Positions 12,083-22,740 of a stretch of DNA of 64,000 nucleotides are shown in pieces. The first letter of the stretch is position 1. The number at the start of each line of letters is the position of its first letter. The position numbers and the translations under genes are program-made. The notes below the pieces were generated by a model that was given only the letters and a program-made list of their open reading frames with translations, did not search any database and was not told the origin of the DNA. Source of the stretch: Anopheles merus (Eukaryota; Arthropoda; Insecta; Diptera; Culicidae); contig NC_054084.1 of assembly GCF_017562075.2 (NCBI RefSeq), positions 31,265,158-31,329,157 of the forward strand, read 5' to 3'.

Positions 12083-13220
12083 TGTGCTCACGAAGATAGG
12101 ACATGGAGTGGAAGTTTATCGAAGTATCAGCGGACTGTTGGAGATCCTCCGGAGCACGCAGCGATATCCCATTTTCCCGATACGATCGATCGTAAAAGTG
12201 AGTGCGAATGGCGTCCCGCGTTCCGCAAGAATGTGCTCAGGTTTAGTGTCTTTTAATTGTGTGCAGGCTTAAGATGTTCGGGTCCAGTGACGGTCGGATG
12301 CAAATCCCGAATGCCCGCGAGCTATTAACGATCTCAGGATTCCTCATGACCGGCCGGCCGGCCTGTGTCTGTGGCGTCTGTGGCCAAGAATAGAAACTCG
12401 CCCCGCCGGAAAGACAAATCGAGTACATCTGGAGCAGCGAGCTACTAAAGTCCCGTGACGGACGAAGTCAACACAAGAAAGGTGTGGGCAAAGTGCCAGC
12501 AACATTCCAATCCCCAAAACATTGTCTTTAGAAACCATGCAAAGTTGGCAAAATTGTATCAACCGGATCTTCGCACCCTCCAACGCGTGCTGTCTTGTGC
12601 TTTGTTGGCAGGTGGAAAAAGTTGGAAAGAGCCGAAATTTATGGCGGAAATAGCAAGGAAATGGTTCCAAACCTCCCATTGGTGTTATTGTGAAAAAACG
12701 TTCGACCAACTGAACAAATCATTACACCTCCCGCGATGGTTTGTTGTGTTTTTGACTGTGCTGGCGTGCCGGTAAATAAAGAACGCCGGTGCTTGGGACC
12801 CCATTCGGTGCCATTTCGAGCGGGGGGTTTTTGTGGACACGGGGCCAAAACTTGTGGGATCAATTTTTCAAACATTCCCACGCCACGATGCCCTAATGTT
12901 GTTCGCTGCGTGTCACCGGTGTTACTCAGTGGAGTGCAGGAGATTGAGGAAGGTACGAAAAAAATTGTTTAAACGTCAAATGATGACTTTGTTTGCACAA
13001 CTCCTCCACACCGTCGAATATGCCACACACACACACACCCGGGGACAAACGCTTCGCACGGCGGAAATTGGGGGAAAGGTTGCGAAAAAGCAAATGACCC
13101 AGCCGAGTGGCGAGGACCGTGTGTATGGATGGTTGTTACGAAAGATGTCAAAATAGTAGATTTGTTTTCGGATGCCGCTGTTTTCTGTTGCCCCGAGGGG
13201 CTCTGGATGGGCAACACGGC

Positions 13221-13242
13221 TTGTTGTTGCTGCTGCTGCTGC
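13221..13242. repeat. TTG/CTG trinucleotide tract
   Basis: TTGTTG followed by five TGC/CTG units. No open frame around it looks coding. Confidence 0.85.
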
Positions 13243-16200
13243 GTGGCCTGCGATTTGTTATTGTTTAGATTAGATGATGGATAACAAATTGGATTTGTTG
13301 TTTTGGACGGTGGGGCGATCTACCGGTGTGTGGTTTTTGTGTGTCGTGTACACTCTTACCAGGCTCTGAGGTGGCGGGCCGTTTCGCGCGCAGATATAAT
13401 TAATGGCGGGAAGCTGGGGATTATTAGCAAACATTTAGGAAGGAATTGTTTTCCAACACGGTACTTAGCTGAATCCATTAGAATCATGTCATGACAGCAG
13501 GATGCCAAACACAACTCTCCACCGTTGTTCCTTGTTGTTGAGATGTTCCAAATTCTTCCTGCCAGCACGCCATTTCTTCTGCCCAAGTTGTGAAATTCGT
13601 GAAACCGATTTAACTAGTAAATTAGTCAAAACACACACACACTTTACGCCCGTTGACAGCAATATACAGTCGACAGGGGAATTGGAAATCTTGTTGCAAC
13701 CGTTTTGTTAATTGATGAACTTCAAAACGGTTACATTATTTCCAGCCCTCGTCGCTTAGCTCCACCAGGAGAGGCCCTCCTAATGCTACCCTCAACGTCT
13801 TGCGGTGGCAGCTTGGCAGTTGATGCTGTTCGGCTGCCGTATAATAAAAATGTCAGAACGCATCCACAAATGGTTCCTTTCAGGGCGGACGACACCGCCG
13901 GGAGTTCCACTTGACCCGTGGATGGGAGAGTGGTTTATTTGCCGCCAGTGTGTCTGCCACCAGAGAGAGAGAAAAAAAGCGGAACCATTGCCATGTCTTA
14001 AAACGAACACACGGTGACGATCGTTCACACTGCTGAATGCTGAATGATCGTTATTTTGGAGGATATAGTGAACTGTGCCAATGAAGAACGACGATGATGA
14101 CGATCATGATGATGGGGCTGGTCTGAGGCGTAGACACTTTGTTCCGTTGTTGACGTGTGTTGCAGTGGTTTCGGCTACCTTGGATGTCTTTAATAGGAGC
14201 TAATAATACAACAAGTGAAATTTAGGGAAGACAAGTCTCGGGGAGGGTCTTCAGTGATTGAGACATTGCTGGAACAGAATTGAAAGAACCGGCAGAAAGA
14301 CAAACAGCAGTTGTTGATCACAAAACAAAACGTGTTAACGTTACATTAAGCTGGAGTTGAAGTTGGCGCGGTGCCGATTGGTGGAGGAGCTCTTTTGTGG
14401 TTTGCCTCTCTTTCGTCCCCATTTCTCCGGAAGTGAGCAAATGGAGGGATAATGATGGGCAAATGAAGGCTGTGATGCGATTCCAGAATGGCGCGATGAT
14501 GCAATCCGAAATGAGCGCCGGGCACAGGATGCACTGGCGAAATCCGAGTGTCATTAAGTTAATGAGCGGCATTGCACACTCTTGCACGGGTTTGTGGAGT
14601 GGTACATCAGCGCGCCGGCAGAACTTTCCGAGGCACGCCTGGGAGCCACGCAGGAGTCTGGCGGTTGTATTCAGGAAGCATAATTTGTCTCAATTATGTG
14701 TAACTAGTCCGGCTAGTAGTGGCGGAATGGTTCAACTTGATGCGACCGTGAAGTGTTGTTGCAAAATGGCAGCTTGGGAGAACTTAATGGAGTTCACTAC
14801 ACTTGTGAGCTTGTTCAGGGAAGGATGTATTAGTAATTCTTCGAAACTTCCTCATCGCTTCCAGTTGGCACATCGGTGTCTAGCAGGAGGTGTCCTTAGT
14901 AGGGTTGTGAAGAAACGCGATTAATTATATTTCACTCTTACGCCCTGTAAAGTCGTTCATTAGAGGAACCGTGCAGTGACACAGTACGAAAAAAAACACG
15001 TGTTTTCTAACATCTGGTTATTCAAATGGCCCTCCAGCTCGTGTGTGCATGCACAAACATGCACGGTGCTTTCTCGTAATCATTTTATAGCCCTACGCTA
15101 ATGATGATCACATAATCCCTGGTCGCTGAACTTTATTGTTGATCTAGCAAATTTCGTTGCAAAGACAAATGTGGCTGGGAAATTGTTTGGCGCACATATG
15201 TTGCTGGGAATGAAAGAATAGGATTAAAGACAACCCCTCCAACCATTTCCAAGTAAATCAACACGCTTGTGTTTGATCAAAGCCAAAGAGAACTCGCGAA
15301 GGAGTGTGAAAGAGTGCGAATGAGTGCGAAGAAAAACTTTATCCAAAAAAAAAACGGACACAGTTTCCACCATAACGCCATAACTTTCTTGTTGAATCTG
15401 TTTTTTTGTGTACTCCCTGCGGTAAAGATTGAATAATGTGACTTGTCTGTTTCAAGCTTCTTTCAAACCACCAGCCCCGAAACAAGAACGAATGCGCGGC
15501 GTATGCTGTTGTCAGGGTGCCAAAAAATATTGCACTATTCGGCACATTAGCCGCAGTCGATGGGCCGTAGCCGCATGGTGGAGAGAGGGGAGGGGGGGGG
15601 CACGGAAGGGATGGCATGCATGTTTATGCTGCCACGAAACGCCACGGAAACGTCACCATGTATACGATGCACCGCAAAAGCCGACATTCCATGCGAACGG
15701 ACCGCGTGTTTCGTCGCTTGCTGTACAGCGATCAAGCGATCGGCCGATGATCTGAGTCCAACGTTGCAGATCTTTGGCCCTCCGCGAGCTCCCGCCCGAA
15801 AAAACCTTCATCCCGCAATTATGATGCGTTTTGCTGCGGGTGCATGTTTACGGAAGCATTGGCATTTGTCACCCCGGTAGGGCCGCCCGTATTGTAGCGC
15901 AGAGTATGGCGCAGAGCGTTATTTTCGGTCAAACGTCAACGAACCGCAGTTTTGGTTGGGATGGGAGCTGTTGAGACACAAGGTAGGCAGACTGGCACGC
16001 ACTGCTTTAATACCGCGGTAGGGGCAGGGCTCACGCGCAAATCGCTACCAAAATTAATTACCGTCAATTAGTTAAGGTGAGATGCGATAATGTGCAATTT
16101 AGAGTAGAAAATGGTACGGCTTTTCGCTTCCGCCACAGCTTTTCGCGAACGGTGGTGGCAAGCGGTTTTGTCCATGCACCGGGATCGAGAGATATGTTGG

Positions 16201-16280
16201 GGTGGCGACTCTTCTCCGTTTGGAGACCGGCGTACCGGCGTCTTCGTCTTTCGTCACCCGTGCTCGGAACGCACTGTGGT

Positions 16281-17160
16281 TAAGGGTTGAGCGTTTTTAG
16301 GGCAAAAATGGAGTAGTTGAAGAACATTATGGGAAGAACATTCTATGAGAACTTTGTCGTATGCTGCTAGGTTAGAGTCCTTTGATTTCATTCGCCTCTA
16401 TACATTTTTCTCAATTAAATTCTGAGTTTCTTGTTCGTTCGTACAGCAAGGCATTCAGACAATGCAGTTATCGTATCTCGTGCATACTTGGTTAATTTTG
16501 TGAAAAGCAGCGTTTTTCAGGGACTCCATTATTTGACGTCCCAATAAGCGTGACATATAGTCTAAATCCTTTGACATAAGATTCAGAAATGTGACTGTTG
16601 TCTCGTCAGTGCACTAAAGAGTCCAGGAAGTATCAGAACCTCTGGTAACCTCCTGTGGGCCTTGTTAAGTCGTTACAATGTTGATATTACTGAAAAGTGA
16701 TCATACGATGGAGATCTTGGTAAATGTATGTACTCTTGACCTGAAAACAAAGTTTAGAATTAATTAAATTTTATATACAAAACACTCAATTAAGATATAG
16801 CATTTGTGCTAACAATGAAGGCTTATAAGGCCTGCTTATTTAGCGTATTCCTGTGAAATTGTACCCGTTGATGTACCTTCTCCAATGCTTTCAATTTAAG
16901 GTTGCAAATCCATTGGAAAATACGCTGTTGAAATGATATTAAAAGTTAAAAATATCATATTCAACTCCAGTTGGTCTAAAATACCAGTCTTAGGCATTTG
17001 AAATAACCAAATATCCAACAAAAACTTCGAAAATAATCACCCAGAACTAAGGTATCTACCCTAAATCGCGCATCAGTGATTGTGGCAGATGCTTCATGCT
17101 ATCATGAAGAGATATAATTAATTGATAAAATTACCCGAAAACCTTATCTTACGCCACTGA
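16281..17160. other. AT-rich island
   Basis: AT-rich DNA of about 0.9 kb without open frames. It includes a hairpin with a 14-bp stem at 16,927-16,965. No transposon ends were recognised. Confidence 0.5.
16927..16965. repeat. AT-rich hairpin with a 14-bp stem
   Basis: GTTGAA plus ATGATATT (16,927-16,940) pair with AATATCAT (16,951-16,958) and TTCAAC (16,960-16,965). One A is bulged at 16,959, and the loop of 10 bases is A-rich. The stem is longer than expected by chance but short for a microRNA precursor. It could be the core of a decayed foldback element. Confidence 0.65.
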
Positions 17161-18362
17161 TCTCACAGTGCGTCCAGGGTGGGGGATCTTTGTATGCCAC
17201 CTTGTATCCCACGGGGCGATGGCTTTAATCCGTCAACCCGGTCCACTCGGGAACTGCTGGCAAAGGTAGAGTAGAACAAGCGCTCCCGATCCCGGCATTG
17301 CCTTTGAAGCGGACACATCTATTTTCGCTTTCTATTTCTGGGTCCACCCAAAACTCCACGGTGGACTGTCTCTTCGGACCTAATCCCCCCAACCCCAGCA
17401 GCATATGGCGTGGCACATTTGACATGTAATCCCCGCACGGCGCTGCACCGTTGCTCATCAAGTACGCAGCACGTTGCGTGCGTAGCTGGCAAGCGAGGGA
17501 TTGTCCAATTTGCGTTTATGAAATTAATCAAACCGATGCACACTGGTGATTTTTCCATTCCGTGTGTGTGTGTGAGTGTGTGTTCGAAATAGGGGCGCAC
17601 AAACTTCGCTTTTTCGCAAACCCCTCTGTTCCTCCTTTGAGTCACTGCGCCACTCCCTTCCCCAAAGCGCAATTCATCATGCGCGGCGATTGGTGATGGC
17701 GCGCAGGCTTGATCACTTGTTAAGATAAAAGTGCATCTATCGCGCGTGGTGGATGTTGCTCCGTACCTACAGATAAGGTGATGGTGGTGGTGAACGTTGG
17801 GGGGGGGGGATTGCATCGTAAGTGACCGTATCATTCCCTCGTCTCCCCCGCCCGGAGGTGGGTTATGATCGCAGAGCCCCTCGAGCCATGATGGAGCTCG
17901 TTTAGATCGAACGGTAAATAATTGATGCACTGGCGGCGGCAGTGCGGTTGGGAGTCGTATGAGGAGAGTAGGGTGTCGATGCACCATCATGGAACAGGGA
18001 GGCACATTAAACTGATGATGATACGGCTACTACCCCCGCGGGCGTGCGAAGATGACTTGATACGGGCGCTAGCGGCGCGTTAATTCCGCGTTCTTTCGAT
18101 ACGAGTGTTGCTGCCGGTGGTGCTGGTGGCGCAAAAGGGCAATAGAACCGTTTGGCAGGAGTGGCAGGGAAGCGGAGCGAATGATGCGTCGTGAGAATTA
18201 GTGATGTGAGGGAGCGGGGTTGGGAGATCTCTCTCTCTCTCCGGAGTCAATTCAATCAGGAAGCGAGATCGTAGCTGCGTTTGTGAGAAGAAGGAATAAA
18301 AAATTGAAACATAAATAACGTTTGTAAAGACATAAAATTTAAAGCTGTTGCTTAATTCCAGG

Positions 18363-18363
<1 letters not shown>

Positions 18364-18413
<50 letters not shown>
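18364..18413. repeat. (AC)25 microsatellite
   Basis: Uninterrupted 50-bp AC repeat. Confidence 0.97.
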
Positions 18414-18415
<2 letters not shown>

Positions 18416-19043
18416 ATTCGCCCTGTAACATGTATGCAAAAATACAGCTTCCCGCTTGTTGCCTTCTGCGCCCGTTCGATGCACTTGTTTCGTCGCTATG
18501 GGCGCTTCGTCGCTGCAACTTCTACCGACCGTTTGACCTTTTCGGCGAATGGATGTGGTTCTTTCCATAAATTTTAATTAACTGTGTGTGAGCTCGGGTC
18601 CTCTACGGCCAATGAGTGTGCCCATTGGTCATCCGAACGGTTCTTCGAGAACTACCATTACGACAGCGCTTCCTGAGAGCTCATTGCTGTATCTCCGCGT
18701 CGATGTTTTTGGAGATGTTTGTCTAACAAACCGCAACGTTTTGCTGAACGGAATGTCTTGCTGAAACACGTGATAAAGAACTTAACAACAGGATTGAAAG
18801 CAAAAAAAAAAAAACAAAACCCGCTTTCTTCCAGTCAAGTATCCGTTCATCCTCCCAGCACACTGTGGCCGACCGATACATGCGTCAGATATCGTCTGGT
18901 GACTTCCGCAATTTCGCCTAACTTCCCCGCTGTGTGGCGGCTGCTCCGGGGACACGCAATGAGCGGGTGACGACGGAGTGAGCAGGGCGAGAACTTTCCG
19001 GTTCCGGTCCATCTATCCAAATACTGTTGCTGTTGCTGCCCAG

Positions 19044-19067
19044 GACCGACCGACCGACCGACCGACC
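19044..19067. repeat. (GACC)6 tetranucleotide repeat
   Basis: Six perfect GACC units, preceded by a short CTGTTG-type run. Confidence 0.95.
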
Positions 19068-20385
19068 GGGCGATGCTCAAAGTCATCATTTATGAGCTCG
19101 GGAGGGAAGTCATTTCCGGCCTTTGCTGCTAAGCTCGATTAGGGGCTGATTGTTTCGTACGTCATCTCCGGTAAACAGTTTCCGGCTGGGGTTTTCGGCC
19201 TCCCCACCCCCCAGGCATGGACATCCTTTTTCAGCTTGGTGGACTAGGATGGGGCGGGAAAACGAGTTTTGCCGAAAGGACATGCGTAGCCGCTTTCGAA
19301 GGCGAATGTGGTGGTGGATGTGTACCGAGTGCGCGTGTGGAAGAGATGCTCTACATCCGGTTTTGGGGACACAACAGGAGAGTGCGTGCGGTGTTACCAA
19401 TTTTTAAATAATTCTTTAAGTGTAGCGTAGAGAAAGAGCTTTAGTAAACGTTGAATTTCTAAAGTTTCCAAAAAACTTAACCTACTTCACTGCTACTTCA
19501 CTGTGAGCGAAAAGCAAGCGTAACGCACTATCGGACGGATCTCTCACATCAGACCTTCACCGTGCCAGTTGGTGCTCAGTGTGTTGGAAGTCGTCCTTCT
19601 TCCCCACCGTTTTTGCTTACAAGCGAAACGAGCGGCTCGAAAGGAAACGGTTTGTGCCTTTTTCAGTCCAGGGAGAAAAACTTCATTTCGCATGAGTACC
19701 GGTTTTGCCGGAAATGATTATATACCTTCACTGTTGGCTGAGGCGGCGGCAGCGTCCATGCTACCCACGATGCAAGCTGATGCTGATGACTTTGCCGCCG
19801 CAACGCCGAATTCGGTTTTGTGCAACAACGGTCTTCGGGGTCTCGTCTTAGGGGGGAACATGCATGGGAAGCAAACTTACGGGCAGCCTGGAATAGCGTG
19901 TTCGTGGGAAGGTCGCAGCTTCGTTGACTAAAGAAGCCGACCGGGTCCAGTTCGTCCGTGCTGATTTTAATTTCCTATTGTGGAGACGCTCTGCCCGTCT
20001 GCCGGGGACGTTTCATAATGCGTACACAAGTTAGTAGTGGATAGTCCTAGTTTCTGGTGCGGTAGACACCCCTTTACCTCAGAATGAAATCCAGTAATCG
20101 AAGCATTTTTAGAGTTTACCAGAGTGAACGGAAATGGATTCGGTAGATGGCGCTGGGCGATTGAGGTTGGAGCGTTTCAAAATGCACGCAGCATTTTAGA
20201 AGGCACTGGAAGGTTGCTTTATCTGGAAGTCCTGTGACCCGACAGAGAACTAGAGAGAGATGGAGAAAGAGAGCCCCAAACCATTTCCGGCACAGCTGAG
20301 GTGGAGAATGAACGTCGTAAAAAGGATGTTCTCTGCCCCGGGATGTGATGGGGACGGGGCTGTGTAGTCGAGACTCGATGATGAG

Positions 20386-20421
20386 CACGACGTCGACGAC
20401 GACGACGATGATGATGATGAG
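20386..20421. repeat. GAC/GAT trinucleotide tract
   Basis: CGACGTCGAC leads into four GAC and four GAT units. On the minus strand this produces the artificial IIIIVVVV segment of the long open frame there. Confidence 0.9.
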
Positions 20422-21202
20422 ATTTTTGCTGAAAAGTCTGCCGGCTGCTCCTAGCAGACCACCGGAAGCTGGAGAGACCGTGGTGGGGATGTGATGAAGT
20501 CGTTGCGGAAGCGTAAAAAGGGCAACAGGAAGCAACCGAACCGGACGATACAACGAGCTGAGGGTATGGCCGTTGGGTAAAGAGCTGTGAGCGGCTGGTG
20601 GCAGCACGTAAACTACTACCCTGTCGAGTCGATGCATGTGTTCTTCGGGACAGCGGGAGCAGCAGGAGTGCCGTTCTAAAGTCAACGCCGGACCGGGGCC
20701 GGGCTGGAATTGGATGCGAAGGATGCGAATCGTTGCTCGAAGAAAAGGACCGAGCGGAACACACATCCCGGAAGTGTGCCGACAGAAAGCGATGGATTTT
20801 GTCCCGTGTCTGGAACGGTTGACACAAGCTCGAAACACACACATACACACACATTCACACAGTAACACAACATCGAAACGGGGCGAGCTCCGTGGCCGTG
20901 GAGAGGAAGAAACCTTTGCGCCAGGAAATGGCAGTCGAGTAAAATGGAGTCGTCCTGCTTCGCAGTTTCGGACCGTTGCCGGTGCACGGCGCCTTCGGTG
21001 GGCCTGGGTACATGCGACGAGGACGTGCCGCTGGCCGACGGAAGGCTTTTTCCCGCCCGTAGCCACTCAATTCCTCAGTCCACCGCTATCGTCGTCGGTC
21101 GTTGGTCGTCTTCCGCTTTTCCTGCGCCAGCTCGAGCCGAGACGAAGGCACTGGACAAACAACGTTCGCATAACCCGCTGTATTAGCATCCTTTTTCGAA
21201 CG

Positions 21203-21243
21203 ATGGCAGCGAGGGAGCTTTCGCACCGGAAGCGGAAGTAAGT
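21203..21243 (+). other. Weak candidate for a short first coding exon with splice donor
   Basis: An ATG at 21,203 in a fair context (A at -3, G at +4) reads MAARELSHRKR and runs into GAA|GTAAGT, a good match to an insect 5' splice site. No acceptor or second exon could be tied to it, the reading is only about 12 codons, and GTAAGT is common by chance. I list it as a lead, not as a gene. Confidence 0.08.
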
Positions 21244-21620
21244 GGAAATAAAATGTTCGCCCGTTCGGTTGAGTTGGGTTTTTGGGGAGACGCTATCGTT
21301 TGGGAGTAACCCTTTTGCGAACGGAGTGTTTGATGGCCTTCCGGTCCGACTCGTACGTACGTCGTATGCGGTGTATTGGGTACGGTTGGAGCACCGGGAA
21401 TGGGAGCCGTGCACGTGGCGTGAGCAGATCGGAAATTTGCAAAAAGGATTGACCAGATTCGAGAGTGAGAGGGGAAGGTTTTGGGGATCAGTGGATGGTT
21501 GACGGAGGATGTGGACATCCTGTTCGTCGGTTGTTTGTGTATTGGGTTGGCGGCTTGATAGTGTCTTCTGATGGTAAGATTTGCCGTTGGTGTAAGCAAA
21601 CAATTTAGATGGCAACTAGC

Positions 21621-22740
21621 TTGAGGTTTGCGATGGAGAGATTAGGGATTAGAGGATGATTGCAATAGTTCAACGTACTATACACGGTATTATAACATGT
21701 TGCTAAATGATAAACAAGGTCTGTAAGAACGTTTCTTTCACCAGTCAACTATCGACACCAATATTGGTTTGGCTTTCTTCTTACTCAGTATTCACTCATC
21801 ATTTACTCTCCTACCATTACTTCCGTATACGCCATCTTAGTTCTAAGGTGTTACCTGAATTTTGAATTTGTTCGCAACCTGATTATGAATCCTTTCGGTC
21901 TGATAATTCAATATTGAATCCATTCTGGTCCTGCGGCTGATCCCATATCCATATTGATTCTGGACCTGATACTGAGTGTGTTAGGGCTTGTAGGAGATTC
22001 CAAATCCATGAACTGATTGTCACCCGACTATGGATTTGGAACGGATCTTGAAGCCATAGCGACCTTGGAATTGATCATGTTGCATCTAAATCGGAAACCA
22101 TACCGATTTTGAAAGTGTACCAGAATCTGTATTGTTCCTGGAGCTGCCTCTGAACCTATGTCTTGAAATGGATCCTATGGTACGGGAATTTATTTCTAAA
22201 TCCATACTGGTCCAGGAACTGCTCCTAAACTCACTCCGATCAGGAATCTTTTTAGGTCCTGTCTTTGATGCTACTGATGCAACAAATCCCGCACACTTCG
22301 CGTTCCTGAAACTGATGCAGAACTTATAATAGTTGATTCCAGTTCCCGATTTGTTCCAATTCTTAAACCATACAGGCTTTGGAAGTGATCATGAAACTGC
22401 TGCCGAACCTCTCTTGGCATTGAGCACTTGTCTCAAATCCATACCGGCTCTGGAGATGATCCTGAACCTACTCAGATCTTTGAATTAATCCTGACTACAT
22501 AACCGAACCCATTACATTTCCGATTCTGATATTAAACCTATGTAGCATTGGAAGTACTGATTTTGCTACCAAACCGTTCCAACTACATATGGTTGGAAGT
22601 TTTGAAAAATTTCAGTAAGGACCGTTGACTGTTAACAAACTTGAACTATTGAATTGCGTACCTTTCCTCTGCAAACATCCAAGCTTTCTATGCACACACA
22701 TTTTTCAACCCTCCAATTCTAGTTCATCCAATGCCCCGTT
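21621..22740. other. AT-richer island occupied mainly by a degenerate minisatellite
   Basis: The flanks (21,621-21,850 and 22,590-22,740) are plain AT-rich DNA. The middle is the degenerate minisatellite listed separately. The 65-codon plus-strand frame at 22,132-22,329 lies inside the repeat and is not considered a gene. Confidence 0.55.
21850..22590. repeat. Degenerate minisatellite, period about 30 bp
   Basis: Variants of CCATACCGGTTCTGGAACTG followed by ATCCTGAACCTA recur head to tail. Well-preserved pieces are CCATACTGG...GGAACTGCTCC near 22,201, CCATACAGG near 22,369 and CCATACCGGCTCTGGAGATG near 22,440. Where two units adjoin, the spacing is close to 30 bp (for example 22,440 to 22,470). 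Units are heavily diverged and some are partly deleted, so about 20-25 units would fit the span. The period is a multiple of three, which explains the modest open frame within it. No function is visible. Confidence 0.65.

Larger units (their letters stand above)
8541..16280. other. Non-coding DNA with scattered microsatellites, no recognisable gene
   Basis: The stretch begins with an AT-rich part to about 8,880 and then becomes mixed to GC-rich. It holds CA repeats, GA runs, a 20-base G-run and CCGG-rich palindromic patches near 11,386 and 12,350. The longest frames (plus strand 9,719-10,069, 12,455-12,775 and 14,397-14,924) show no domain. The last of these opens with GTG rather than ATG, and all have opposite-strand competitors. 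An AATTAATTACC/CAATTAGTTAA patch near 16,050-16,075 resembles homeodomain core sites but is too short to interpret. Confidence 0.5.
17161..21620. other. GC-richer non-coding DNA with long chance frames on both strands
   Basis: The stretch holds a (CA)25 tract, GACC and GAC/GAT repeats and G-runs. Several open frames exceed 180 codons: minus-strand 17,319-18,005, 20,116-21,066, 20,219-20,854 and 21,067-21,615, and plus-strand 20,636-21,241. They overlap one another, translate through the simple repeats into runs such as IIIIVVVV or THIHTHSHS, and show no domain. A short ATG segment at 21,203 leads into a GTAAGT donor-like site at 21,238, described separately as a weak exon candidate. Confidence 0.5.

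Noticed and set aside
12455..12775. 106-codon plus-strand frame that looks protein-like (KVWAKCQQHSNPQNIVF...)
   Set aside because: No family is recognised, codon third positions are not GC-biased as in Anopheles genes, and there is a competing frame on the other strand.
20144..20153. CTCF-like site TAGATGGCGC
   Set aside because: It is a single match to a degenerate motif, with no clustering, and so not distinguishable from chance.
20116..21066. 316-codon minus-strand open frame
   Set aside because: It reads through GAC/GAT and CA repeats, giving runs such as IIIIVVVV and CECVCMCVF. It overlaps a 211-codon frame on the same strand and a 201-codon frame on the other, and shows no domain or signal I recognise.
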